From positions 5,605,501-5,669,500 of the forward strand of contig AP031355.1 of assembly GCA_037833965.1 (NCBI GenBank): a DNA stretch of 64,000 nucleotides. The letters are read 5' to 3'. This DNA is from Marchantia polymorpha subsp. ruderalis (Eukaryota; Streptophyta; Marchantiopsida; Marchantiales; Marchantiaceae). A program made the translations under genes and the position numbers. Below, piece after piece: positions 25,137-38,684 of the stretch (position 1 is the first letter of the stretch; each line of letters begins with the position of its first letter). The notes below the pieces were generated by a model that worked only from the letters and a program-made list of their open reading frames with translations, had not been told where the DNA came from and searched no databases.

Positions 25137-26250
25137 TTGAGCATTGACAAATGTTAAATAAAAAATTTGTAATAAAAACCTTGAATTAAAATTAGTCATA
25201 AAAGTCACAAAAAGAATTTTATTATGTGTTGTTCTATGAACAATTTATGTTCATAAATATTCAATAGAAAATTTGTATTGAACATGTTTGGATTTTTTTT
25301 AACGAGACTAAATTAATCTAATTTAAATTTTCAAGAGATTAAAATAGTCTAAATTTTAGTAGAAAAAATTAAACGTATATAGGCGGTGACTATTATAACC
25401 ATACCTGGTGTTGAATATAATCTACTGAAAGCCAATAAGCTTTGGCCTCAAGGCTTGTCAAATTTGGTTGAAAAGCGGAACTACGTAGATGGATTGAATT
25501 GAAGGGTTGGTCCTCTGAGCGGAGCATGTAAAAGGAATACCAACAAATAAAAATAAAGGTGTAACCAATGGCATTAATGTCCGTAGCTCACTCAATCAGA
25601 TCCATTTCTAGCCCGAAGTTATGTTCCTATTCCTTTTGTTTGAAAGGCCGGATGTGCATACCAAAGCTTGGGACGCAGACTTGCACTTGTACACCATCCC
25701 TCCCTCTGCTCTTCACGTTCATCCACTACCCAACTTCCTAAACATCACTGGTGTACATGTTGCATATGTCAGTTCTGGAATGAGATGATGCCAAGTAGAA
25801 ACAAAATATAAACATCGAATCACATTGTGTACTAAAACGAAACCATTCTTTAATCCAATATAGTTCCATGATGAACACACCATTGACTTCATTTATCATT
25901 TAGATAAAACCATGTACAAGTAACCTATAGTACATTTATCTTATATATCTATTACAGTGAATGATTACTGTGGATACAATGGACATACATTGATTGAAAT
26001 TATTTACATATTAAATACGTGGGATGGCAGGTGCTCTCACATGCAGGAAAATGTCGAAACACCGACAAAAACATGTAACAAAAAAATTAAGCCCTATAAT
26101 CTAATTCCTTGGCTGGTGTCACCGCATGGTAATCCATCAACAAAGGACTACCCAAGGTACGAACCCATAGCAGGCTGGAAAATAAGCACCCGGGGCCGGA
26201 AGGAAAGGAGGGAGGGAGAGCTGATCTCTCTCGTGGTATGTCCATGTTTC

Positions 26251-26517
26251 CTACATGCATTGATTATATAGATAAGTGGCTATGTCTGCAACCTCGAATC
26301 CATAGAGTGGATAAAGCCAGAACTTGCGGATCGAGCCTAGATGGAGAAATAGATTTGGAAGAGCCTGAAGAGTAAGTGTAAGTAGGCAACGACCGAGTTC
26401 GGGAATAGTCCTGCACTCGATTCTTGGTGTCAAACGTACTCGATCACGAATTTGAAAGTGGCATACTTTATTGATTTGTGGTCGGTTCAGACAAGCTCTC
26501 AAACTTGACGAAGCCAT
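26251..26517 (-). CDS. Possible small unrecognised gene or first exon
   Basis: An 88-codon frame opens with a true ATG at 26517 (MASSSLRACLNRPQINK) and runs to a TAG at 26251. Directly upstream on its strand (26.52-27.7 kb) lies a moderately GC-rich block with GAGGGAGGGAGCGAGCGAGC-type repeats, like the blocks before the recognised genes. The protein is basic at its N-terminus with a hydrophobic C-terminal half and no motif I know. It could be a short gene, a first exon or the start of a noncoding RNA; transcription is unproven. Confidence 0.2.
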   Translation of the reverse strand: MASSSLRACLNRPQINKVCHFQIRDRVRLTPRIECRTIPELGRCLLTLTLQALPNLFLHLGSIRKFWLYPLYGFEVADIATYLYNQCM

Positions 26518-29500
26518 CGCTCATCGGATGAAGATCTCCTTCATGGCTATGGTGGTGTCTTCTGATTCTCGTCTCGCGTGAGTGAGTGAGTAAGTGAGAG
26601 GGTTGGTGGACTGGAGCTCGCAGTGAAGCTCTAGACTAGACGACCACAGGCAGGGAGCAATGGAGTGGAGAATCTAAGATGAGGTGAAGGAACGCAGAGC
26701 CCCAGGGATGCTCACGCTGTAAGCCAGCGAGGATCATTCTCACTGCTCACAGGGGCTGACGGCTGAAAGCTCGGATCCAATCAGTCGAGACGAGCTTGGA
26801 AGCTGCGACGGACATGGAGTTATTTATGACCGAGGCATGATCCTCACAGCACACAGAGAGGGAGAGGGAGAGGGACGAGCCTACTCAGAAGTCTCCCTCA
26901 GGATGTATCAGAGAACGCAACCGCAGTCGTAGACATAGAGATTCCATAAAGTGCAGAAGATCCAGAAGATCAGAAGGGGAAGTCAGGCATTTCAACCAGT
27001 CAGTCACCGACTCAATTTACTCCCAAGCGGGGGAACAGATTCGAGGTCCGCTGGGTCAGCTGGGTCAGCTGGCACCGCAGGCAGCAGGCAGGCAGGCTCT
27101 GCACTCATCCTATTCTACTGCGAGGGGAATCCGGTGCTGCTGCTAGTCGTCATACAGTGAACGTAGAGATCCCTTGAAGCAAATGGGGACATCCTGAGGA
27201 GGAGAGAATATGGCTGACTGGCTGCTAACCTAATCATTCACCGAGGGGGATCCATCCACTCGCCAGGGAGATGGAGAGGGAGAAGGAGAGGAGAGCAATT
27301 ATCATGATCAGCACCTCGTTGTTGCACTTGGGAGTCGGTGCGGCAGCTGCTGCGGCTGCTGTCTGCAAGTGAACGAGGGAGGGAGCGAGCGAGCGAGCGA
27401 GCTAGCATCCACAACCGATCAGGTTAAAACCGAGTAAATAAGAAAAAAGGATGGGAAGTCGCACGGGGATCATCCTATCTACTGGAGATCTATGTGCTGC
27501 ACTGCTGGGCTGCACTCTACCATTACGGCGGTCACGAGACGTGTACAGCCTTCATGCTTTCATCGCTGGCTTCGTGTGCCAGTGAACATGGAAACAAGTA
27601 GGGCGGCATCACATTTCTACTCACCCTCGCTCTTCTGACGTCGCCCCTGACTTTTACGCTGTCACAGCTCCGGCTCCCACTGCCACACTATTATCTCTGA
27701 GAGTTCTCTCGAGCCCTGGAGCTGTGTGGTACGGAGCTGCCTGGCTCCTTGGTAGCTCCCCTTGGGCCAAGATTTATTAGTAGAATTATGTCAGGCCGAG
27801 TAAGGATCTCACTTCGGATTTGGACCTTCCGAGTAGAAAGACGAGTTGTTGCCTGTACATTGTCTGCCAATTGCCCATATTCTACCGCCAGTCATTCATT
27901 CGGCCATGCGAGAAACTCCTGTACATTACATCAGATTATGTAGTACGACGTCCCCTTGAGCCCACCATTAACAGGAAGCTCACTGCCATTTCTAGACAAC
28001 TTGCGGATGGTACGATATAAGCGAACGTGCTCTACACTTGTTTCATCTGGTCTGCTTGCCTCGTGTAAGAAGACAAACAAACAAAATGTACGCTTCTCTA
28101 GCATGCATCGGATGAGTTTGAACCTCCTCCGCATCTCATGCCACAACTTGCATTCGGTCGTCGTCAGTTTGAGGTCACACCATCCGCTTCAGATCAGCCC
28201 TCATCCTCGTTCCATTGAATTTCACATTGCTTGTCAGATCAGATCACACGTTACGGTTGCAAAAGGGCATATCAGAAGTACTTTTACCTTTTCTTCTCGA
28301 GTTTTTGGCTTGCTTTTCCTAAAGGTTTGGCGTCTGCCTTCTCGTCTCCATCATCCAACTGGTCTGAAGCATTTTATTTTTTTATGTCTGAGATCATGGT
28401 TGATGAGTATGATGGAGTCTGACCATCCTTTTTACCATAAACATGGTCCCGACCTCTCTCTCTCTCTCTTTGATTTCTTGGCATTCCTAGTTGTGTACTT
28501 TCAGACCCTCGTCAACTCAAGTCCAAAACAGTCAGAGAAGGTATAGAGTCCTTGTGCTGTATACGTAGTGAGGTATTCCTACGAATTTGTATGTAGTCAA
28601 AGTCAAGCGTATACAACTCAGTAATCACAAGAGTCTTATGAAGCATCATTAAGACGTAGATTCAACTGCTGTCTCGTCTGATTAATCCTTTTATATTTCT
28701 GTAGTGGTCGCTTGTTTAATCACCTGACTGGTACACAGCTGTTACCTCACAATCGATTAAACACATGTGATTTAATTGAAGTCTACGCAAATTGAATATC
28801 TTAGAAAGTACGGAAGGTTTATGAAGACACCATACCCTACCATACGGTACGTTTGAGACCTCATGGTTGGAACCTGATTTTCTTTCTGTAAAGGAAGCCA
28901 AGTGTGATATATCGTTATCCAGATGTCATTCTGTGAGTACATTGGTGACATTTACCTCGTTGCTGATAAAGTTGCTTTCTCTTCTTATGAATGTTCTCTA
29001 TCGTGGACAAATTGACATAAAATACCTGAACAGATTTCTGATATTGTGTAGTTTTATCGCACGGTATGCTTGAGCTTTAAGCTCTCCGATTCAAGTCGAC
29101 TGTGAACCGGTTTGTATCTGGATTCTACTTGAAGATTTGTCACAACCTCATTTCCAATATTTGTTTCTATGTGCGAACATTGTTTGCTCGTTATGAGTTT
29201 GGCATGAAGAACCACAGCAGCGTAACCAAAAGGCTCTAAACTATGCTCCATGTTAAACACTGTAGTTGATCAAATTTTTCTATAAACTCGCACATAGTTC
29301 CTTGATTTGTTTATCTCAAAAGACATGTAATATGAGACGAGATTATGTGAATTACTCATCTTGCGAGCCGGAAACCCAAACCTTTTCGGACAATGCCGAG
29401 TCTGAAAAGAAAAGGAGAAAGGAAGAAATAGGAAGAGAACTGATTAGAACTTTGGCACCTCTACTGCGCGACAATCTGGGAGAAAGTTGTGGGTCGACAC

Positions 29501-29560
29501 GGTTTAGGTCAATGTAACAGCGATCGAGACATTGTCTACTTTCAAGGACGTTCTTACCAC
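26518..29560. other. Mixed-composition intergenic block
   Basis: GC-rich simple repeats (GAGAGGGAGAGGGA near 26.85 kb, GCGAGC near 27.39 kb) look promoter-like. A 196-codon frame near 27956-28546 lacks an initial ATG and matches nothing known. Near 29380-29500 a charged frame (SEKKRRKEEIGRELIRTLAP) looks protein-like but is short and isolated. Confidence 0.3.
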
Positions 29561-32500
29561 GATAATAATAAGGGTTTAAGAGGGATATGAAAACCAGTAA
29601 AGCTACCTACAAAAGACAACTCTGAACAGGACATAGAACCCATTATTCCATACCTCAAATACAAATTGAGTTGAGTCAAAGAAACAACAACAAATACATG
29701 TTTCCGAAAGCAAGAACCGTAATGTACGACAAGTACGAGCAGTACACTAAAGGGTGTCACATGGGCATACAAAGTACGAAGAAGGACGAGGTGAAATCGA
29801 AGCTCTAAAATAGAAGAAGGTCTGGGTTTCGATCCAGGTTGGAAAACATTATTTCATTTGTGGATGTGGATCAGCTGTATACGATTGGGGACATGCCTTG
29901 TGGCAACGCCACTAGCTCAGAGAAAAGAAGAAATCATGCACTCCTTCACATTTACACCTGGCGGCTGTGGTAGCCAGAGGGGCCAAGCAAGATGGACTGA
30001 TGGAGTCGATGCATGATTGTGGATCCGCGAATACTCGCCATATCGACATCGGTAAAGTCGTGGTGGAATGTTCGCATGTACCGATCGGCTGGATTTCCAC
30101 CATCTTCTCCCACCTTCCGCGCTAGCACAGATTCCTCTCCACCACCTCGAGAGCATATGATGAAAAGCTTCTGCAACACAGATGCCCTCCAAAGGGCACG
30201 ACAAGCTCGGGAAGATTGGAAAATAAGAGGGACCACAAATAAGCTGATCAAGCAAGGTACATCTAGTCTCTTCTCTGTACACATCCTTTGCAACAATGGT
30301 ATGGTATCCAACAGCGATGGCAGGTAGTATATTCAGCTTCACAAGCCTTGAGTTCTGCAACCTTCAGAACCTTGCAACCATTGGTGAAGAAGTTTTTAAT
30401 GTTCACAATTGGAGCATGGGGAACTTCACTAACCGCTCCTCGTGGAGGGATGTATCTTGACCGGATATGGAGAGTCAACTTTCTGTTTTCTTGGTCCACA
30501 TGTTGTGGGCCCAGAGTGAGGTCAGACACTTCCACAGTGAAAGCACTTTGGGAGGGGGAAAGACATAATGCAGACCTTTTTACGAAGAAAATACACCTCC
30601 TACCGATTACCTGTAAGTTACAGAGAAAAGTATCCAATGGGTTTTTGGAAACTACTTTCCTGGTCACATCCAATCTCATTCTGTAAACCGACTCCTCTGA
30701 ATGATTGATCCCCTGCTCCTTCGCTTGAAATCGTTTCATGATAAGCGAGCATCGGACATGATTATTCATCGATGAGTTCTAGATACAAACTCGTGAAAAG
30801 TGGATCGTATGTTGTATAAGAATACATGCAATACCGAAGGAAAGACGTATACTGTGACACTCGTGTCTGTATACAACGAGATCATTGGAGCGTGAACCAA
30901 AGCTTTCAAGCACCCTTTGGTGCTGAGTAAGTGTTTGTTGTGCTCTTCTTTCAGGGTGATTCAACTCGCAGAAGTGGTACACTTGGAACGAAGGGATTGA
31001 CCACGTTTGTTCATCAATACATGATGGGTCTCAGGACGAGGATTTGAGGAGTGCAATTCTTGCTCCTTCACCATTGACACAACACTGGTCAATCGGCAAG
31101 GAAATGGCGTGGACCATCGACCTCTCTCGTGTGGAAACCGTGTTGAATTTTTATGTGATGTACTTTTCGGGTTCGGTCGTTCTGCATGAGATCAAGTCAA
31201 AGAGTAGAGCTTGTACTGTATGCTCATTGAAGAAGTCGTGTGAATATGGGACACATTGTTGCACACGTCTTAGTTATGACAACGAGGTTTCCTTTGGATT
31301 AGAAGCAGCAGCATGACATTGATTTGCGTTTAGGATTTAGCTTGAGCTCCTCCAAATGTCGAATCCACGACTCAAAAATCGCAAGGAAAGTCGATTCCCA
31401 CAAGTTGTGGGAGTCGACTTTCCATGCGATTTTTGAGTGTCATGGGCCATGACACATCAAGTAGTTCCACAGAGCTTTCCGAATGCACTCCGCATGCCGA
31501 GTTGAATATGAGGATGAGCTACGGTTGAATGTCTACGAACAGCGAGAAACGAGCAATGCATGCATTAGATTCATAAACTTCGTGGAAAGGTCGACAGCGC
31601 CAGTGGAAATGAACGAAAAGCTCAATGCTGTCCATCTAACGATTGGTATGGATGGATAAACAGTGTGCCACGTTCTCTCCAATCGTTGACGATTTATTTC
31701 ACAAGGAGCTCCTCCCCCACGTATTGAACTCTAGGAAAGCATCGAGGACAGTGGCAGCTAAATTCTCATCGCGTCACTCTTTTGTTCATCGAAGTAATAA
31801 GGGCATCGCTTGTGCCATAAATGTTTCCAATGAATAATTACACGAGGTGTCCCACGCATGTGAAGAAAACCTATGAATCGATGGAGCAACTTGATTCTTC
31901 CATGGAGCTAGCAGATTCTTTCCTCCACCACCTCCCTTGATTTCTCAGCAATCTTAACCTGTTGAATAAGTCATAGAAATGGTCGTAATCCCTTCGATGG
32001 GGAACGAAAGGGATTGCAGAGAGTTACATGAGATTGGACGAAAAAATTAGTTTACACATTTCCCTCGTTTTCGACGAACCGGGGTCTTGGGAACTGATCT
32101 AACCAGAGCTCAGACTCTGTGAGAGAGAGAGTCAGAGCTGCTGCTGCTTCTGCGAGCCTCGGAACTTTTGGCTCACAGCCTCGCAGGACAGAAACTGACC
32201 ATGCACGTGCATATGTCATGATGAGCTCGGGGCCGACAGCTGTCCTCCATGTCCACGAATGTTGACCACGGTGTGATTTGCGGGAGGTGCACCCAGATAC
32301 GCCCGCGTATACTCCATTGGCATGAGAAAATGTCGAACCAGCATTAACTGCGGTGAGTCATGAGCTCACAGCGCACAGTCGTAAAGTGCTCGTGATCTTT
32401 GGACTGTATCGGCCCGGAACCTCTTCCTCGATCCATACCGATACCGCAGTTCCTGGATCAGATCCTCTACTGCTAACGTATTCAGGACATGTCCCCATGA

Positions 32501-33600
32501 ATCTCGGTCCCAGTTTTCCCAGGAAGAATCCCATGCCACTGCTCAGCATCAAACTGGTCAATATCTTGCAATTTACCATCTTCTGATTCATTCACTCAGA
32601 TGGCTTGTGGTAAAAATATTCAACCAAATCTACAATTGAGCGGTACAATTTCTATGTTCTGTGACCCTCCACCTTCAGATTAGAGCACCCGCGTACGGAG
32701 CCCCATGCAGTGACTGCAAGGGTACCTTCAGCCCACAGTATAACGCTGATGGAAGAATACTCGGAGTCGCTTGATTAGCTGATCAGGACCTTGGGTCAAG
32801 CTTCGCTGCACTCTTGAAGTGACAGGGGAGGGCAGCGAGTAAGATATCCACATTTCTCGTTCACAGTCAAAAGCAGCTCGCCCTGGCTGCCACAGTAGTC
32901 ATGGTCAGGGAAAGGAAGAGCTTGCGCATTGTATTGTATAAACCATAGTGCGCACTGACTGCTCGACGGGTCATGGTTGACGGCCATGGACTCGCACGGT
33001 GCCACTCAATGGAGGGCACCAGGTAGCCCGGATCCGACGGCTGTGCGGGAGATGATTCATATGCGGACGTATCTTTCTTAATTGCGGGGTTGGAGACATA
33101 ATTGGACGCAAAGCGTGCACTTTAGGACGCACAGCGTTGAATATAAAGCTTGGCCAGAGACCATGAGATGCATCCCCTCACTGCAGAGCTCGGCCTGCAG
33201 CCACTGACAGGATCATTGATGAACAGGGGCTCGGAACAAGCTCCCTCCTCACCTGTGCATGAGTTGGCTCACTTCCCGGGACCTGTCGTCTTTCGTCCCC
33301 TCAGCAAGCAAGCAAAGCCAGCCTGCCTGAGTTTGCTCTCTTGTGCGTTCCTGGCAAGAAACCAACTCGGGGCAAACGATCTCAGCTCAGATTGTTGTAT
33401 CAGTCTCCAGTCAGGAGCCTCTGAGCGCAGCGTGCGAGGGCCTGGGTGATGATCTGTAGCCTCGAGTGTAGCATCTCATCTGATCAGCAGTAGCGCTGAT
33501 TTTGGAAGTTTAAAACCCCATTGACAGCTCCCTTCATTCCATCGAGTGCTCTCACATTCGCCGTCCACCTCCTTTCCAGAGAGCTGAGCCGAGCTGTGCT
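29561..33600. other. Intergenic region upstream of the pectinesterase gene
   Basis: Overlapping frames of 100-168 codons occur on both strands at 29.9-30.8 kb; none matches a family. The right-hand part (32-33.6 kb) is the likely pectinesterase promoter, with an A/T-rich TTTAAAACCCC near 33511 as a candidate TATA element. Confidence 0.35.
31370..31438. repeat. 34-bp near-perfect hairpin with a 1-nt centre
   Basis: Arm 31370-31403 and arm 31405-31438 are inverted copies with 32 of 34 positions paired: an A-A mismatch at 31384/31424 and a G-T pair at 31395/31413. Core text is ACTCAAAAATCGCA and GGAAAGTCGA. It is the longest short-range palindrome in the window. Confidence 0.9.
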
Positions 33601-33756
33601 CTCGCCGTAGTGGAGCTTGTAATCGCTCCCGGAAGAATAATCACGTGTGTCATAGACAGCACCAGTGTCAAGCGTCGAGTGAGCAGCTCCAGTAATCTCT
33701 CTCTCTCTCGCTCTTGCTGTCAGTCAGAGGTTGCAGCTGCAGCTGCTGCTGATGCG

Positions 33757-35965
33757 ATGGCCCGTCGAGCAGTTCTCGCTCTCGTGCTTCTCTCGGCGCT
33801 CTGTTTGCAACTGACAGCCGAGGCTGGACGAGCATCGACAGAGATTACCAAAACCAAAAACGTCGACCTGTTCAGAGAACCAAATGAAGCGGAGATTAGT
33901 GATTTCTACAGCTGGGTAGCTAGAGTCGGACAGAAGTTCCAGCTGAAGAAGCTGGCAGCTGCGCAGCAGCAGACACCCTCTGCAGCAGCGACAGTGCAGC
34001 CCGCTGCGGATGGCGACATTCAGACTTACATCGTTGTGGACCAGAATGGTCAAGGACAGTTTCTCACCGTGCAAGATGCTATCAACTCCATCGAGAAGAA
34101 TCAGAAGCGCACAACTCGCATTACCATCCAGATCAATGCCGGTCGATACGAGTACGTTCGCCACCTGCTCCCTCCCCTCTCTCTGCTCATGCACACATTT
34201 CTCCGTACCGTCTCCAATGCCGCCCCCCACACACTGCCACCCCCACGAGTTCGACTCCAGCTCCGTCGAGGAGAACTCACGTCTCCGGGTCCGAGATGTA
34301 CTTGGTTGCGCACGGTACCCATTGACGATGTCTGCATCTGATTCTGATCTACGTCGTACTGTATGTTTTGGTGTGGCAACAGGGAGAAAGTTCTGATCGC
34401 TAAGAACCTTCCATTCCTCACTCTTCAAGGCGCTGGGAGGGAGAACACCATCATTGTGCACGCTGAAACGAAGGAGCAGGCAGGCAGTGACATTGCGGAT
34501 GCTACGGTCGCCATCAGCGCACCCAACTTCATCGCCAGAAATATTACATTCCAAGTGAGTTCAACTCATGTCCTTGGCTCTGTGTGCTAAACTCTGTTTT
34601 ACCTGAGGTCCGTATCTTCGCCCGTCTTCCAGCTCGTTTGGTAGATAATGGCGCTAGCTTCACTGGAACGAGGGGAAAAGAGTGGCACACAAACACATTC
34701 ACGCAGTAGATCCTTCGAGAACGGCAAAATGTTGTCGTGTCAGATTGTGGTCTACTGGGGTCTGGACTCTCTGCCCATCTGCTCTTTAGTGGACACTCTC
34801 CTCAACACTGCGCGACTCAGAACTAGATCTCGATGTCTGATTTGCTGCCATCTTCTACCCGTGCATGAACGGAAATAGCTACTGGGATGGTGCATATCGA
34901 GAAACCTACGAGCAGATGCGAATCTGTGAAGGGCATGTGCTCCGGTCTCGACTGGATTAGACAGGAGTCGATGTTGGTTAGCTCGTGGGGCTGTGACTTC
35001 CGACACTGACCAAGCTGTCTATGTTCATGGCCGCAGAATTCTGCACCTGCCCCTCCGTCGGGAGCTGTCGGTCAGCAAGCTACAGCCCTGTACATTTCAG
35101 GGGACATGGGCGCCTTCTACGGATGCGGCTTCCTCGGAGCTCAGGACACTCTGTACGACCACAATGGCCGCCACTACTTCGAGGAGTGCTACGTCGAAGG
35201 GTCCATCGACTTCATCTACGGAGACGGCAAGTCGCTTTACAAAGTGAGTACCGAGCAGCAGCAGCAGCAGAGCCTGATTTCAGCCCATGATTTTCTGTCA
35301 CCACATTTGTCTCCAACAGAGGAGGCAAATTGAGCCACTCGCTTGACCGCCTCGTTAAGCTTTCCACTGGTTTACAGCATTCGTGTTTCTGTGCTGGGAG
35401 AGTGACGTGCCTGACCGTGTGCTCCCACGCGCCATGCAGAAATGTCAATTGAATGTGATTCCAACCAAGACCGGGTCACTGACTGCACAGAAGAGATTGG
35501 GCGGAGATGAGGACACCGGATTCTCCTTCGTGGATTGCGCGGTGACGGGCATGGGCAGGGTTTACTTGGGCCGTGCCTGGGGAGCTTACTCTCGTGTCGT
35601 GTTCGCCAACACCTGGCTAGCCGACATCATTATCCCTGAGGGTTGGCAGAATTGGAGCGATCCTTCCCGCGAACAGTGAGATTCTCTCTCTCTCTCTCTG
35701 TCTCTCTCTGTGAACATGAGCAAGGTGTTCTACACCAGCTGGTTGAAAACAATTCTGAGGTGGTTGAAAAAAATTGTTCATGTCGATGGGTGGCTGACAG
35801 AAACTGGTGTTTTCGCGCAGGACTGTGTACTATGGAGAATACGATTGCTTCGGCCCTGGAGCAAATTCTGCTGGACGGGTGTCGTGGTCGAAGATCCTCT
35901 CATACGCTGAAGCCGAACCTTTCATGACTTTAAGCTTCATCGATGGAGAGAGCTGGGTCTTTTAG
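33757..35965 (+). CDS. Secreted pectin methylesterase (pectinesterase, CE8), five exons
   Basis: Exons 33757-34151, 34383-34554, 35037-35243, 35440-35675 and 35821-35965 join in frame to 384 residues. The start is the first in-frame ATG and opens a signal peptide ([23 protein letters not shown]). There is no long PMEI-type pro-region, only about 70 linker residues, so it is a type II (group 2) enzyme. The catalytic domain starts at [12 protein letters not shown]. Active-site residues by position are Gln203 (AVGQQA), Gln225-Asp226 (GAQDTLYD), Asp247 (GSIDFIYG) and Arg303-Trp305 (YLGRAWG). The tail reads [14 protein letters not shown]. The LGRAWG form occurs in the QRT1/PPME-like branch. It demethylesterifies homogalacturonan in the cell wall, releasing methanol. 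All introns are GT-AG; intron 2 is the longest (482 bases). Confidence 0.95.
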
Positions 35966-38195
35966 TTAGAAAAGCTTAGAGTTGGTATTTCTCAATTTTT
36001 CTCTCGGTTCACGGACAGGAAATAAGTGTCTGGAAACTGCACAGAAGGTTTGGAGCATCGTCAGACTCCATGGTGCGGAGACACGAGTGAGATTGTCATC
36101 CATGTGAATATTCTTGGCCGGCTAGCTAGATAGACAGTGTCAAAAGTAGGCTGGTGGGCGCCCTTTTAATCTTCCCCCACCAGATAACATAGTACAGCTC
36201 CATTCATGATTTCCAGTCTGGGGCACTCAATTTTCTCCGGCCATGTGACACATTTCACTGACCCCCTGCTGTAATGCTCTTGCAATACCAAGAATCAAAG
36301 TACGAATGTCGCACCACTATCATCTTCAACGTGAATGCATCCACTGTATGCTTTCCAGTTCTTCACATTGTGGAAATCTGACAGAGTCGACATGTCATGT
36401 CGGTCGCCTTATTTATAGTCATGGCTGTCACTCAAGGCAAAGTATACTCAGGACCTATCAGATCTCCTGACCCTGCTTGCATCCAGACTTTCGCTTAATC
36501 CTGAGCGGTTGTTAATTCAGACTTCAACAGCTGGAGCTGCCTCTTTTCCTTTTCTCTGATCGGATAGTCTGATCGTACTGAAGTCACGTCAGAATTATGA
36601 GCCTCGATGCTTGTCAAGTGGGCTGGAAGCAAAAACCGAATACTGCAGCAGGGACAGCGAGAACTAGCCTCATTGTAATGTTTTCAGAGCAGGATGAAAC
36701 AAACCTCTGGGCCTGCTCGCAAGTTGTATGACAGAATTGTACTCTGATAGCGTCCAGACCTTGCAGTCTGTACCTGTATCGTACTCTGCCGCATGGCCCA
36801 CTCACTCATCTGAGAAAGGCGAACGATTCAAAACTCCTCTCTCTCTCTCTCCCTCTCCCTCTCAAATGGAAGCTCAAGCAGCACGAAGGAGAGAAGCCTT
36901 GCCTGCCTCGGCACTGCTCACGGACAAAGAACCATCACTCGTGCCTAGCTAGCAACACTAGGAGCCGCTCGCAGTCATTAAGCCCACTCCACGAACGCTG
37001 CGGGAGTAGATCGTGTACTTGAATTCTGAGTACTTTGGCCTTAAGCTCGCATCGTGGAGTAAGCACAGCGAGGCGGCTACTCTACGCCACGACGGTGCAC
37101 GGAGCCATCAACCATCGAATCGATGGTTGAATAGCACAAACGAGCTCCCTCCCCTGTGGCAAACTAGTAGACCTATCGTGACCAGTTAGACATAGATGGC
37201 AATGAATCGAGCGAGCGAGCGAGCGATAGATGGCGAGTGATATGAATTCTGGACAGTTGCAAAGGTCGATTATGTTCAGAATCAGCCCTTTATGCAGCAG
37301 CCGCTTTACAGCTGAACATGTCGGCTTTTCGTGCCGGTGATTCGATTCGTGAGACGTGGATGGATCGACGCGCGAGTCTCCAGCTGCCTCAGCGTTCCGC
37401 ACTCGAGGTGACGGAGGACGGGAAAGGCAATTGTACGGGGCTTGAGGTTGAGGTTGAGGGATTGGCAACGGAGCTATGCGATTGCAATCAATGCCCGAAC
37501 TCAGAGCGCGGTCCGAATCGATCTTGGATCTGAATGAACGATCGAGAGCCACCAACATCGCTCAAGGATGAGAAGAGCCTGGATCTGAACATGTCGAATC
37601 CTCAGGCGTAGGCTCTCGTTGCACTCGCCGTCATAGTGTCGTATGAACTCGCCCATCGTACGCTGCGGCAATTGTGTCAGCTGCTGACGTTTCGAGCTTC
37701 GAGCTTCGAGCACGAGCTGAGAATCCGAATCATAATGGGAAGTCAGCGAGCGATGAGGGCAAACTCATTCTTTTCAGTCGTATCGAGTTTCAGAGTTCCC
37801 CATACCTGACTCAATATTCTGATTATCTGAGCACCTCAGGAATTACACACTTCATTTAATTTCCTGTTCGGCTTGTTGCAAAAATCTTCAAACCTATCCA
37901 ATGTTATTTTAGACGGAACATACATCGTTTATCTCCTATGTTACTCAGAGTCCTGCATTCCTGGTATCATTGAGATGTTTATATTGTTACATAGATATCG
38001 CGTGACAAAATTATAGTCTTTCGTACGTGATGATCAACAATTAATTTTATATATATATATATGAAAAAGGTAATGAAGATTTTCTTATGGGGTCTTCTTA
38101 TTGAAAAAAAGTAATGTGGATCTATTAAATTATTATTTTTATTTATTCATGAAAATTTACAGTAACACACAATAATAAGATTTCCTGTAGAGTAT
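35966..38195. other. Intergenic region after the pectinesterase gene
   Basis: No gene recognised. A small 11-bp hairpin (TCAACCATCGA, 1-nt loop) lies near 37104-37126. A GC-rich patch with GAGCGAGCGAGCGAGC near 37.2 kb and overlapping frames at 37.1-37.7 kb look like promoter-type composition rather than coding sequence. DNA turns AT-rich after 37.85 kb. Confidence 0.4.
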
Positions 38196-38684
38196 ATCAA
38201 TTATAGAGAAATTTGCTTGATGGCCCCGTTAGAACGTTTGACTGCTTAATGGGACCGTTGAAGTTCCATTTTACACTATGGTACCCTTCCGACGGCAATT
38301 CAATCCACCGTCACCGATGTTCTACTGCGAGTTCTTGTAATTTCTTTCAATCCGGGTTAGGAAAAGCACTGAGTCTCTTTGTTGAAAAGTGAAATGCATT
38401 TCACGCAACTGACATGATTTCGACCAAGAGTTTTAGAAAAAAGAAATAAGTAGTGAGTAGATTATGCCTATACATTATAACTGTAAAATCGTGAGAAATT
38501 GGACTCTTCCACGATGAAGATTGGGAACCATGGAAAATCTTGCTTCGGGAAGAAATCATTTTTTTTTAATTGAAGTGGAAACAAATCAGATACAAGAACA
38601 TAACTGACGGTGATACTTCGGAGTGGTACCATCGGATAAAATGGAAAGTATTGGTCCCATCAAGCAAATTTCTCATCAATTATA
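38196..38684. mobile_element. MITE with terminal inverted repeats and a perfect 10-bp target duplication
   Basis: The element spans 38206-38674 (469 bp). The ends 38206-38223 (GAGAAATTTGCTTGATGG) and 38657-38674 are exact inverted copies, and similarity continues inward (TTCCATTTTA, ATGGTACC, CACCGTCA). The flanks 38196-38205 and 38675-38684 are identical direct repeats, ATCAATTATA, the target site duplication. A 9-11 bp duplication points to the Mutator superfamily. It has no coding capacity and is non-autonomous. Confidence 0.88.

Noticed and set aside
29821..29840. tRNA-like T-arm CTGGGTTTCGATCCAGG
   Set aside because: The preceding 55 bases are A/G-rich and do not form D or anticodon arms.
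30263..30769. Overlapping frames on both strands, including + strand HNADLFTKK and minus strand KACEAEYTT, which recall Ty1-copia RNase H tails
   Set aside because: The two hints lie on opposite strands, neither continues into neighbouring copia motifs, and no LTR or primer binding site is nearby. Treated as chance.
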